A stretch of DNA of 64,000 bases, from the NCBI RefSeq assembly GCF_002943755.1, contig NZ_MQUB01000001.1, positions 2,034,501-2,098,500 on the forward strand. The letters run 5' to 3'. The translations under genes were made by a program, and so were the position numbers. The notes under the pieces are model-generated. The model saw only the letters and a list, made by a program, of their open reading frames with translations. It ran no database searches and was not told the origin of the DNA. The DNA comes from Aureitalea marina. Lineage in GTDB: Bacteria > Bacteroidota > Bacteroidia > Flavobacteriales > Flavobacteriaceae. This document shows, piece after piece, positions 26,210 through 35,222 of the stretch. Position 1 is the stretch's first letter. Each line of letters starts with the position of its first letter.

Positions 26210-26994
26210 ATGAAACTAAAACTCTACCAAATCGACGCCTTCGCCACTGCCCCCTTCACCGGCAACCCAGCCGCAGTAGTCCCCTTATCCGAATGGCTCC
26301 CAGATGCCGTGATGCAAAACATCGCCATGGAGAACAACCTGGCAGAAACGGCCTTTTTTGTTCCCAAAGGTGATGGCTATGAGCTGCGTTGGTTTACCCC
26401 CAATATTGAAGTAGATCTCTGTGGCCACGCCACCCTGGCCTCGGCCTATGTGCTGTTTAACCATGAGGGGCATGATGGAAATAAGATAGACTTCCATAGC
26501 CCACGATCTGGGCCACTTAGTGTTTCCAAAAACGGAGAACTACTCACCCTTAATTTCCCGGCAGATGAAATTAAGGAGGTAGACCTCAGCGAAGAAATGG
26601 CGGCCTGTTTTGACATCCAACCCACCAAGGCCTACAAAGGTAAGACGGACTTTATGCTAGTCTATGAAAACGAGACTCAGATCAGAACCCTGACGCCCTA
26701 TATGGACCGTATCAATGCCCTGGACGCCCGCGGGGTCATTGTCACCGCTCCCGGCCAGCAAGTGAATTTTGTCTCCCGCTTCTTTGCCCCCAATGCGCCG
26801 TCCCCGAGGACCCCGTTACCGGCTCCGCCCATACGACCCTCACGCCTTATTGGGCTGAACGCTTAGAGAAGAATTCGCTTTCGGCTATGCAGCTCTCCGA
26901 GCGCACCGGGAGGTTGCAGTGTAGGTTTTTGGGTGAACGTGTTGAGATTGCTGGCGAGGGTCGGCTATACCTTATCGGCGAAATATTTGTCTAA
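26210..26994 (+). pseudogene. PhzF-family isomerase/epimerase, frameshifted
   Basis: ATG 26210 opens a PhzF-like enzyme: YQIDAFATAPFTGNPAAVV, the catalytic glutamate in NNLAETAFF (E46), and DLCGHATLASA. The frame breaks near 26807. The expected continuation VPEDPVTGSAHTTLTPYW is present in another frame and runs to TAA 26992-26994. Loss of one base restores nothing downstream, so the encoded protein lacks its C-terminal half. It is either a real pseudogene or an assembly error. Normal base composition resumes here, outside the cassette island. Confidence 0.8.
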
Positions 26995-27001
26995 CTCAAC
27001 C

Positions 27002-27208
27002 CGTCACATCGAGTGAATTTACGTGAGTGAATTTGTATCGAGATGCAGGGTTCTCGATACAATTTTGTAATGCAAAATCACTCGAACTGACGCTAGGAAA
27101 GGTTCTCGATACAATTTTCTCACTTCGTCCAAAAATCACTCGAACTGACGCTAGGAAAGGTTCTCGATAAAATTTTCTCACTTCGTTCAAAAATCACTCG
27201 AACTGACG
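27002..27208. repeat. Repeat family A, copy A3 (head plus three tail units)
   Basis: The head is followed by three tail units with cores ATTTTG-TAATG-CAAAAT, then TTTTCTCACTTCGTCCAAAA and TTTTCTCACTTCGTTCAAAA. Tail units are separated by CTAGGAAAG. Each tail ends CACTCGAACTGACG. Confidence 0.85.
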
Positions 27209-27228
27209 AACAAGCTTCATCCAAAACC

Positions 27229-27380
27229 GGCCCATATGCCTCTTCCCGTAAAATGTGAGGCAGCAAAACGTCGCATTTAGTTGTGTCTGAGCGCAGCGAG
27301 TTCTGCTAAATGCAGTTTTGCAATGTAACATTTAGGGAAGGGTAGCATCCGGAGCATCCGGGGGCCTAGCGCTTTTTGGT
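27229..27380. repeat. Repeat family B, copy B2
   Basis: Nearly identical to 17296-17434, with a few substitutions, some keeping pairing, and a ten-base duplication near GCATCCGGA. It directly follows a family A array, as if the two families travel together; at copy B1 the family A unit lies about 380 bases away. Confidence 0.8.
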
Positions 27381-27466
27381 ACTTTTTACTCGCGTTGTTT
27401 ATATGTTAGACAGAAGTGCTCGTGAATGCTTTGCATTTCATCAATGGAAAAAGAACAATAAGAAAT

Positions 27467-27492
27467 GGATTCCGGGTCAAGCCCGGAATGAC
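27467..27492. repeat. REP palindrome C1
   Basis: ATTCCGGG-TCAA-GCCCGGAAT followed by GACATGGTCCTCAC. The same 35 bases occur at 28718. Variants lie at 34022 (inverted), 34488 and 34553. Confidence 0.85.
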
Positions 27493-27662
27493 ATGGTCCT
27501 CACCTTTCTCTGCCAACTGCCAACCGCCCACTGCAGACTACTGAGTACTGACCACCGACTACAGACTACAGACTACAGACTAAAACCCCTTCTCACGTCT
27601 CACGTCTCACATCTTACTCAAATGCCTCGCTTAACTGTTAACGGCTAACGCTTAACACATAA
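27493..27662. repeat. Low-complexity spacer with heptamer run
   Basis: It contains GACTACA repeated at period seven (about 27548-27580), a CTCACGTCTCACGTCTCAC direct repeat (about 27592), and CGCTTAAC/TTAACGG motifs that recur after murI at 56683. No gene is supported. Confidence 0.6.
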
Positions 27663-27772
27663 GGCGGAAAAACAATTACTTGAATTTCACTAACTTAGCT
27701 ATCACCTTTACAAAAACCCACTTTGCTTTAGTTTAATCACCCGGTCATTGTGCCTGGGTTAAGCATGAACAA

Positions 27773-28659
27773 ATGTCAACAGCAGCCGGTTTTATAGAAG
27801 GCCTTCACCAAAAATTATTATCGGAGTCTATCCGCCGCAAGGTGGAGCGATTTTTTCTGGTCCTGGCACTGGTCAGTTTCCTGGTTCACCTGGCCGTCAT
27901 CTATATGGGGAAATTGGGTTGGATCAACCTGGGCGATCAGGGAGAGCTGCTCCAAAATCCAATAGCCGCAATTTATACCCCTTTTCCTTTATCCTGATCT
28001 ACGAGGTCTATCTGCTCATTTATTACCTGCCGCGATCCATCACCACTTACATTCAAAAGCAGTTCGAGATCATAACCCTTATTGTGATTAGGCGCATCTT
28101 TAAAGACCTTTCCAAGATCGATCTTAGTGCAGACTGGTTTTCAAACCCAGGAGACCTGCAACTGACCTACGACCTGATCGCTTCCTTACTGCTGTTCTTT
28201 CTGATCTACCTGTTTAGGCTGCAAAGTAAGAAGCCCACTCTGGCCACCCCAGCTAAAGATTCCCAAATTGGTCAGTTTATCCGCATGAAAAAACTGATCG
28301 CGACACTACTGGTGCCCATCCTATTTCTAATGGCACTGTACACCCTTTCGGATTGGATACTGGACTTGATTTCCAGCACGGGAGGTACTTTTAAGAATAT
28401 CAACGATATTTTCTTTGATGAGTTCTTTGCTGTTTTGATCATGGTGGATGTTATTTTGCTGCTGCTGTCCTTCTTTTACACAGACCGCTTCAACAAGATC
28501 ATCCGCAACTCCGGTTTTGTGATATCCACCATCTTGATCCGATTGTCCTTTGGCGTAGATGGACTGATCAATGACCTGGTCATTATCTCTGCTGTTCTTT
28601 TTGGCCTTTTGGTACTCTATATTCACAACCGCTATGAGCTGCTACCTGAAAGAGGATAG
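27773..28659 (+). pseudogene. Integral membrane protein, frameshifted (two fragments)
   Basis: ATG 27773 opens a frame with one clear membrane helix (FLVLALVSFLVHLAVIYMG) that ends at 27997. The next frame continues at once with FILIYEVYLLIYYLPRSITT and further helices to 28659. The two join smoothly if one base is restored in the CCCCTTTTCC run near 27978. The whole would be about 295 residues with six or seven helices. Family not recognised. It lies 197 bases before the SulP gene, on the same strand. Confidence 0.7.
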
Positions 28660-28717
28660 CCGAGAACCTCCGATGAGTTAGAAGTCGGTAACTCCAAAGT
28701 CAAATAATTGGCAGACT

Positions 28718-28752
28718 GGATTCCGGGTCAAGCCCGGAATGACATGGTCCTC
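28718..28752. repeat. REP palindrome C2
   Basis: Same palindrome and same right flank as 27467 (GACATGGTCCTCAC). The next 40 bases hold CGATTAACGAATAACGACTC-type microrepeats like those at 34640. Confidence 0.8.
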
Positions 28753-28856
28753 ACTCGAGTAACGATTAACGAATAACGACTCACGATTCACTATTTCATC
28801 TAGAATTACTATTTTACACGCTTATGCTTCATTTCAACTAACCATCGTATAATTAT

Positions 28857-31079
28857 ATGGAAGGCGTACCTAAAAAAGGTATTCAAGGATTAATAGAGAA
28901 TTGGCAAAGCGATTTGATCGCAGCCGTAAGTGTAGCCCTCATCGCATTACCCCTTTCACTGGGTATTGCCCTGGCGGCAGGAGCACCGGCCATGGCGGGG
29001 ATCTTCTCCGCTATTGTGGGTGGAGTGGTCACTACCCTCTACCGGGGAGGTCATATTTCGGTGAATGGGCCCGCCAAGGGCGTCATTGGGGTCATCCTGT
29101 TGGGGATCGTCATCATGGACGATGGCAGTGGCCAGGCCTTTAATTATGTGCTGGCAGCTGTGGTGGTCTCCGGAGCATTACAGGCCTTGTTGGGCGTACT
29201 GAAACTGGGGCGCTTAGCAGACATTTTCCATACCTCCGTGATTCACGGAATTTTGGCGGCCATTGGAATCATCATCTTTGCCAAACAGATCCATGTGGCC
29301 ATGGGCACCCACTCGGACAGTCCAAGCATAGTACAGAATCTCATCGATGCGGTGGTTTACCTGCCCCAGGCCAATCCCTTTGTGTTGGTCATTGCAGTCA
29401 CCGGTCTGCTGATATTGTTATTTAATCACAAGATCAGCTCCCGGGTATTTCATTTCCTGCCCGCACCCATGTGGGTAGTGGCCCTGTCCATTCCCTTTGT
29501 CTACGCCTTCGATTTCTTTGAGCCACACACCATGTCGCTCTTTGGAAAAGCATACGAAGTAGGCCCGGATCTGTTGCTGGATATCCCGGACAATATTTCA
29601 GAATCGCTGATGTTCCCCAACTTTGGGATGATAGGCACCATCGAATTTTGGACCACAGTATTCTCCATGTTGATCATCACCAGTATTGAGTCCCTGGCCA
29701 TAGCCAAGGCGGTGGACAAGATAGACCCCTACAAACGGAAGACCGATCTAAATAAAGACTTAACCGGAATTGGACTGAGTACCATGGTAGCCGGGATGAT
29801 AGGTGGACTGCCCATCATTGCTGTGATCATTCGCAGTACGGTCAATGTGCACAATGGTGCCAAGACCAAGTGGTCCAATATGTACCAAGGGTTGTTGCTA
29901 CTATTATTTATCCTGGTATTGAGTCCCATCATGACACAGGTTCCGCTCTGTGCCTTTGCCATACTGCTGGTATATACCGGTTTTAAACTGGCCTCGCCTG
30001 CCGTATTTAAACAGGTCTACGACCAGGGGACCGAACAATTGGTCTTCTTTATCGGTACAATGATACTGACGCTCTACACCAACCTGTTGGTAGGATTATT
30101 AGGCGGATTATTCCTGGCCCTGATCACCCATATGTTATTAGCTAGGCTGACCATTTCTCAATTCTTTAAACAGGTCTACAGTTCCCGCACCAAGTTGATC
30201 GAGTTACCCGATGGCGGATTCGATCTTAAGATAAGAGGGATTGCGAACTTCTTAGGTATACTGAAAGTAGATAAACTGGTTTCTCAAATCCCTTCCGGTG
30301 CCGATGTCAATATCGACCTTTCTGAAGCCCGACTAGTAGGAATGACCTATATGGATTACCTGGTAGAATATCTTAAGGCGCAACGGGATACCGGAGGTAG
30401 CGTGCATATCGTTGGTTTGGACAACCATGTTTCCTCTTCCCTCTATAACCGATCCTTAAAGATCAGTCTGACCAGCTCGGCAGCTAAGTTGTCCAACCGA
30501 CAAAAACGCTTGCGGAACCTGGCCACCGAAAAGGATTATCAATATTCCAGCCAGGTCAATTGGAACACCAAATACCTTCAGAAATTCCACTTCTTTGGGA
30601 TCCGACCCCTGGAACGCAAATACAATTGCCTGAGGGGCTCTTTTGACGACCAAGACGTTTCCTGGGAAATAGCCGATGTCACCTACAATGTGGGCCAGGC
30701 CTTTACGGCCGAGACCTTTGACATGACGCTGATGGTCCTTAGGCTCAACAAAAACATCCCTGTATTCTCCATGGAAAAAGAAGGGGTGCTGGAAAAACTC
30801 TTCGACCGGGTAATGGCCTTTACCGGCTATAAGGACATCGACTTCGACATGTACCCGGACTTCTCCAAGAAGTTTTTGCTCATGGGGAACGAGGAAGACG
30901 AGATCCGCTCCTTTTTCACCCCGGACATCATCAAATTCTTTGAAGAAAATCCGATCTACCACCTGGAAAGCAATGGCGAGGCCCTCCTCATTTTCAACAA
31001 GATCAAACCCGCCCGTACCGACGAAACCCTGGAGTTTATTGAATACGGCAAGGAGCTGGCAAGGGTATTAAAAGCCTAG
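28857..31079 (+). CDS. SulP family anion transporter with unusual C-terminal domain
   Basis: 740 residues. Residues 1 to about 430 form the SulP membrane core (about 12-14 helices; GNGP-like GHISVNGPAKGV near residue 67 onward). Residues about 452-530 are a STAS domain (VNIDLSEARLVGMTYMDYL). A further 200-residue region without membrane segments follows, with HFFGIRPLERKY and acidic patches. It imports sulfate, bicarbonate or another anion; the substrate cannot be fixed. The C-terminal region is not part of ordinary SulP proteins, which end shortly after STAS. Confidence 0.88.
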   Translation: MEGVPKKGIQGLIENWQSDLIAAVSVALIALPLSLGIALAAGAPAMAGIFSAIVGGVVTTLYRGGHISVNGPAKGVIGVILLGIVIMDDGSGQAFNYVLAAVVVSGALQALLGVLKLGRLADIFHTSVIHGILAAIGIIIFAKQIHVAMGTHSDSPSIVQNLIDAVVYLPQANPFVLVIAVTGLLILLFNHKISSRVFHFLPAPMWVVALSIPFVYAFDFFEPHTMSLFGKAYEVGPDLLLDIPDNISESLMFPNFGMIGTIEFWTTVFSMLIITSIESLAIAKAVDKIDPYKRKTDLNKDLTGIGLSTMVAGMIGGLPIIAVIIRSTVNVHNGAKTKWSNMYQGLLLLLFILVLSPIMTQVPLCAFAILLVYTGFKLASPAVFKQVYDQGTEQLVFFIGTMILTLYTNLLVGLLGGLFLALITHMLLARLTISQFFKQVYSSRTKLIELPDGGFDLKIRGIANFLGILKVDKLVSQIPSGADVNIDLSEARLVGMTYMDYLVEYLKAQRDTGGSVHIVGLDNHVSSSLYNRSLKISLTSSAAKLSNRQKRLRNLATEKDYQYSSQVNWNTKYLQKFHFFGIRPLERKYNCLRGSFDDQDVSWEIADVTYNVGQAFTAETFDMTLMVLRLNKNIPVFSMEKEGVLEKLFDRVMAFTGYKDIDFDMYPDFSKKFLLMGNEEDEIRSFFTPDIIKFFEENPIYHLESNGEALLIFNKIKPARTDETLEFIEYGKELARVLKA

Positions 31080-31108
31080 AGTCGGCAGTAGGCAAACTTA
31101 AAAGAACC

Positions 31109-31354
31109 CGTCACATCGAGTGAATTCACGCTAGTGAATTTGTATCGAGATGCAGGGTTCTCGATACAACGACCTGTGATCACCACTCGAACTGACGACA
31201 AGAGGGTTCTCGATTCAACGACCTGCGGTCGCCACTCGAACTGACGAGGAGGTGGTTCTCGATACAATTTTGTAATGCAAAATCACTCTAACTGACGCGG
31301 AGGTGGTTCTCGATACAATTTTCTCACTACGTTCGAAAATCACTCGAACTGACG
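31109..31354. repeat. Repeat family A, copy A4 (head plus four tail units)
   Basis: Head with perfect AATTCAC/GTGAATT core, then four tail units with three kinds of core: CGACC-TGTGATC, CGACC-TGC-GGTCG, ATTTTG/CAAAAT and TTTTC/GAAAA. This is the longest array in the window, filling the spacer between SulP and mutS. Confidence 0.85.
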
Positions 31355-31360
31355 ATTTTT

Positions 31361-31390
31361 CATAAGAAAAAGGGTACGGGCTTCCCCGTA
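31361..31390 (-). terminator. mutS terminator
   Basis: On the minus strand TACGGG-GAAG-CCCGTA (31375-31390) is followed by CCCTTTTTCTTATG, starting five bases after the mutS stop. A stable tetraloop and a T-run make a good intrinsic terminator. Confidence 0.75.
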
Positions 31391-31394
31391 AAGA

Positions 31395-34010
31395 CTAATT
31401 CTTCTTCGCTTGAGCCCCCTGCAACGTCCTCTTAATCTCATTGAGCTTCATCAAGGCCTCCACAGGCGTCAGCGTATCGATATCCGTCTCTAGGATCTGA
31501 TCCCGGATCTCTTCCAGGAGGGGATCGTCCAGTTTGATAAAACTGAGTTGTAGTTCTTGCTCAGAGAGGGTCTTAACCTTATCGGAGAGTTCTTCTGAGG
31601 AATGGGATTTTTCCAGTCGCTCCAGGATCTTATTGGCCCGGGTGATCACTTGCCGCGGCATACCCGCCATCTTGGCTACATGTATCCCAAAGCTGTGATG
31701 GGAACCACCGGGAACCAGTTTCCGCAGGAAAAGCACCTGCTCCGGGCTTTCCTTGACCGAGACATTGTAGTTTTTGATGCGGTCGAAGGTCTCCGTCATC
31801 TCGTTCAGCTCGTGGTAATGGGTTGCGAAAAGGGTCTTTGCATGACTGGGATGCTCGTGCAAGTATTCCGAAATAGCCCAGGCAATGGAGATCCCATCGT
31901 AGGTAGAGGTCCCGCGCCCGATCTCGTCCAACAGCACCAGGCTGCGCTCGGAAATGTTATTCAAAATACTGGCCGTCTCGTTCATCTCGACCATAAAGGT
32001 GGATTCCCCCATGGAGATATTATCGCTGGCACCTACCCGGGTAAAGATCTTATCCACTACCCCCATACGGACGGATTCAGCCGGAACAAAACTTCCCATT
32101 TGAGCCAGTAGGACAATCAATGCGGTCTGCCGCAATATGGCCGACTTACCACTCATATTGGGCCCGGTGATCATGATGATCTGCTGATTCTCCCGGTCCA
32201 GGAAGACGTCATTGGCCACAAAGGGCTGGTCCGGCGGTAACTGCCGTTCGATGACCGGGTGACGCCCCTGGCGGATATCCAGGTCAAAACTATCGTCCAA
32301 GGTTGGACGACAATAGTTGTTCTCCAGGGCCTGGCTGGCAAAGCTGCAGAGGCAATCCAATTGGGCCAAGGCTCTTGCTGTACGCTGTACAGCCGGAATA
32401 TGCGGAATGAGGTTTTGCAACAGCTGTACATAGAGCTGCTGCTCCAATATCCCGATCTGTTCCTCGGCCCCCAGGATCTTGCTTTCGTATTCTTTGAGCT
32501 CTTCGGTAATATAGCGCTCGGCATTGACCAAGGTCTGTTTGCGGACCCATTCTTCCGGCACCTTGTCCCGGTGCGTATTGCGCACTTCGATATAGTAGCC
32601 AAACACATTGTTGGAGGCGATCTTGAGCGAAGGGATGCCCGTAGCTTCTTGCTCCCGATCCAGCATTTGGTCCAGGTAGTCCTTGCCGCCTCGGGCCAAA
32701 CCTCGGTATTCATCCAATTGGTCCGAAAAACCGGTCGCGATCACATCCCCCTTAGCCAGTTGTACCGGGGCCTCTTCGTTCAAGGTTTCCTTGATGGTCT
32801 CTCTGAGGGCTTCGGCCGGATCAATGCGCGCTGCCAAGGCCTTTAAACTGCTCTGCTCAGAATGGGAAAGTATTCCACGCAGCAGCACCGCAGCTTCCAT
32901 GGAATTTTTAAGCCCGATCAGTTCCCTAGGGTTGATCTTGCCAGTAGCCAGTTTGGCTGCCAGTCGCTCCAGGTCCCCCATCCTTTTTAGATGAGACTGG
33001 ATGTCGTCCAGCAATTCAGTCTGCTCCATTAAGGACTGCACCACCGCATGCCGTTCTTCTATAGCCGTCTTTTCCTTAAGCGGTTGAGCCATCCAACGCT
33101 TCAGCATCCGACCACCCATGGCGGTTTGGGTGCGGTCGATGATATCCAGCAGGGTCACCGCATTTTCTGCCGGTGAGTAGAAAAGCTCCAGATTGCGCAA
33201 AGTAAAGCGGTCCATCCACACATGGTCCTGGCTGGCCATACGCGTAATACCCGTGATATGATCCAAGGACGTATGATGGGTCTCCCCTAAATAATGCAGT
33301 ACCGCTCCCGCAGCGATCAGTCCGGTGGGTAAATGCTCTACTCCAAAACCTTTGAGATTGGTGGTCCCAAATTGACGGTTAAGGGACTCCATGGCATAGT
33401 CCGACTGGAAGATCCAGTCCTCCAAAAAGAACAGCCGATTGTGGCCCAGAAAGTTGCTTTGCCAGTGACTGCGTTTGGCCTTATTGACCAGCACCTCCGG
33501 TGGGTTCATGTCCTGTATCCACTTATCGATCTCCTCTTCACTGCCCTCGCCTAGCAGGAATTCTCCAGTCGAAATGTCCAGGAAGGCAACACCCAGCCCA
33601 TTCTTGGCCTGATGGACCGCTGCCAGGAAATTGTTCTTTTTCTGGTCCAGTATATCATCGCTCAATGCGACTCCTGGTGTAACCAATTCCGTTACTCCCC
33701 GTTTGACGATCCCCTTGGTCATTTTGGGATCCTCTAGCTGGTCGCAAATAGCGACTCGGCAACCGGCCTTCACCAACTTGGGTAAGTAGGTGTTTAGCGC
33801 ATGATGCGGGAAGCCCGCCAACTCGGTCTGGTCGCCTCCATTGTTACGGGCCGTCAGGGTGATATTCAGTATACCTGCCGCCCGCACTGCATCGGACCCA
33901 AAGGTCTCGTAAAAGTCCCCCACCCGGAACAACAATAGCGCATCCGGATACTTCGCCTTGACGGCGTTGTATTGTTTCATTAACGGGGTGACCTTTTTGG
34001 GCATGAACAA
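31395..34010 (-). CDS. mutS: DNA mismatch repair protein MutS
   Basis: 871 residues, the usual MutS length. The mismatch-recognition motif FYE (33-35, in RVGDFYETFG) is intact. The ATPase has Walker A GPNMSGKS (about 612-619) and the Walker B region VLLDEIGRGTSTYDG. The protein binds base mismatches and small loops and recruits MutL. Met3 (34004) is an alternative start. The gene is monocistronic, reads toward the family A array and has a REP palindrome 12 bases upstream of its start. Confidence 0.95.
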   Translation of the reverse strand: MFMPKKVTPLMKQYNAVKAKYPDALLLFRVGDFYETFGSDAVRAAGILNITLTARNNGGDQTELAGFPHHALNTYLPKLVKAGCRVAICDQLEDPKMTKGIVKRGVTELVTPGVALSDDILDQKKNNFLAAVHQAKNGLGVAFLDISTGEFLLGEGSEEEIDKWIQDMNPPEVLVNKAKRSHWQSNFLGHNRLFFLEDWIFQSDYAMESLNRQFGTTNLKGFGVEHLPTGLIAAGAVLHYLGETHHTSLDHITGITRMASQDHVWMDRFTLRNLELFYSPAENAVTLLDIIDRTQTAMGGRMLKRWMAQPLKEKTAIEERHAVVQSLMEQTELLDDIQSHLKRMGDLERLAAKLATGKINPRELIGLKNSMEAAVLLRGILSHSEQSSLKALAARIDPAEALRETIKETLNEEAPVQLAKGDVIATGFSDQLDEYRGLARGGKDYLDQMLDREQEATGIPSLKIASNNVFGYYIEVRNTHRDKVPEEWVRKQTLVNAERYITEELKEYESKILGAEEQIGILEQQLYVQLLQNLIPHIPAVQRTARALAQLDCLCSFASQALENNYCRPTLDDSFDLDIRQGRHPVIERQLPPDQPFVANDVFLDRENQQIIMITGPNMSGKSAILRQTALIVLLAQMGSFVPAESVRMGVVDKIFTRVGASDNISMGESTFMVEMNETASILNNISERSLVLLDEIGRGTSTYDGISIAWAISEYLHEHPSHAKTLFATHYHELNEMTETFDRIKNYNVSVKESPEQVLFLRKLVPGGSHHSFGIHVAKMAGMPRQVITRANKILERLEKSHSSEELSDKVKTLSEQELQLSFIKLDDPLLEEIRDQILETDIDTLTPVEALMKLNEIKRTLQGAQAKKN

Positions 34011-34021
34011 TTGTGATCAAA

Positions 34022-34046
34022 GTCATTCCGGGCTTGACCCGGAATC
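34022..34046. repeat. REP palindrome C3 (inverted)
   Basis: GTCATTCCGGG-CTTGA-CCCGGAATC, orientation opposite to the copies at 34488 and 34553. It lies 5 bases from the stop codon of the GIY-YIG gene. Confidence 0.85.
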
Positions 34047-34051
34047 TAGGA

Positions 34052-34351
34052 TTAACTATACCAATCTTCGGAAATATCTGCCCATTTTGGGTTGACCTGC
34101 TCGATCAACTCGACCTTCCACTTTCTCTTCCAACCCTTGATCAGTTTTTCACGACGGATTCCAACAGCAGGATCCAAATGAAACTCATAATACACTAACC
34201 TGATTAAGCCGTACCGAAAGCTGAAGGAGGACTTGTTCTTTCCCGACCTATGCTCGTATACTCGTCTAAAAATGTCGTTGGTCACACCTACGTAAAGTGT
34301 GCCGTTTCGTTTGTTCGACAGGATATAAACATAAATCCCTTTGTCCATCAA
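34052..34351 (-). CDS. GIY-YIG endonuclease-domain protein (URI/YhbQ type)
   Basis: 99 residues, essentially one GIY-YIG domain: GIYVYILSNKRNGTLYVGVT with the two tyrosine strands, an Arg in NDIFRRVYEH, and the later RREKLIKGWKRKWK helix, with a Glu in YYEFHLD. Single-domain proteins of this kind are widespread and largely uncharacterised; DNA nicking is presumed from the fold. It is framed by inverted REP palindromes (34022 on one side, 34488 and 34553 on the other). Confidence 0.85.
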   Translation of the reverse strand: MMDKGIYVYILSNKRNGTLYVGVTNDIFRRVYEHRSGKNKSSFSFRYGLIRLVYYEFHLDPAVGIRREKLIKGWKRKWKVELIEQVNPKWADISEDWYS

Positions 34352-34661
34352 TGCTCCAGTACATTTTATTGACTGGGGAGTGATGTTTGACTAAAGTAAA
34401 AACAATGGGATTTTCGGCGAAACGGATAAAGGGGTTGTTATCCGAAGTTATTAACAAAATTGGCTGTTCTTTGAGCCTTTGCTAAGTGGATTCCGGATCA
34501 AGTCCGGAATGACTAGCAACAAACCGGTATGTTTATTGAAAAAAGGCACAGTGGATTCCGAATCAAGTCCGGAATGACCGGTAACAAATATTTTCTCTTT
34601 CAGTAATGGTCAAGCCGGAATGACTTACAACTCGAATCACGACTAACGACTAACGATTCAC
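34352..34661. repeat. REP-rich spacer (palindromes C4, C5 and a fragment)
   Basis: C4 at 34488-34513 (GGATTCCGGATCAAGTCCGG...), C5 at 34553-34578 with one changed base in the left arm, and a partial copy ending 34624. Then come CGACTAACGACTAACGATTC microrepeats just before the methyltransferase promoter. No gene supported. Confidence 0.8.
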
Positions 34662-34669
34662 TAAATTTG
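34662..34669 (+). promoter_or_regulatory. -7 promoter box of the methyltransferase gene
   Basis: TAAATTTG fits TAnnTTTG and ends only four bases before the GTG start at 34674. If used, the mRNA would be leaderless or begin at ATG 34713. Confidence 0.5.
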
Positions 34670-34673
34670 TATT

Positions 34674-35222
34674 GTGAAACACCGCAAACTAAAAAACCCC
34701 GAACTGGGGCGGATGAAAGCAGACGAATTCAAGGAATCCAAAAAGATTCCCTTGCGCATCGTGTTGGACGATATCCGCTCGCTCAATAATATTGGGTCGG
34801 TGTTTCGAACGGCCGATGCCTTCCGGGTAGAGAAGATCTACCTCTGCGGGATCACGGCCCAACCACCCCATAAGGACATCCAAAAGACCGCCCTGGGAGC
34901 CACAGATAGTGTAGACTGGGAGTATGTGCAGTCCGTCACCGATCTGGCGGTCCGATTAAAGGCAGAAGGAGTACAATTACTGGCCATTGAGCAGGCTGAG
35001 GATGCCGTCTCCTTGGACGAATTCCGTGCGGGGCCCCAGCAGACCTATGCCGTGGTCTTTGGAAATGAGGTAAAAGGAGTAAGCCAGGAAGTGGTTTCCA
35101 TGGCCAATACGGTCATCGAGATCCCCCAATTTGGAACCAAGCATTCCCTAAATATTTCCGTCAGTGCGGGGATAGTGATCTGGCAGCTGTTCGATCAGTT
35201 AAAGGCCACCCTTAACTCCTGA
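34674..35222 (+). CDS. SpoU/TrmH family RNA 2'-O-methyltransferase
   Basis: 182 residues with the SPOUT motifs: motif 1 in LDDIRSLNNIGSVFRTADA, motif 2 FGNEVKGVS and motif 3 LNISVSAGIVIWQL. It methylates ribose in tRNA or rRNA using S-adenosylmethionine; the target is not readable. The GTG start keeps the KLKNPELGR N-terminus seen in relatives. Alternative ATG 34713 would drop 13 residues. It overlaps the convergent folK fusion by 11 bases. Confidence 0.88.
   Translation: MKHRKLKNPELGRMKADEFKESKKIPLRIVLDDIRSLNNIGSVFRTADAFRVEKIYLCGITAQPPHKDIQKTALGATDSVDWEYVQSVTDLAVRLKAEGVQLLAIEQAEDAVSLDEFRAGPQQTYAVVFGNEVKGVSQEVVSMANTVIEIPQFGTKHSLNISVSAGIVIWQLFDQLKATLNS

Noticed and set aside
27002-31354. Family A units as transcription terminators
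   Set aside because: They lack T-runs, lie at variable distance from genes and occur in arrays; repeat identity, not termination, explains them best.
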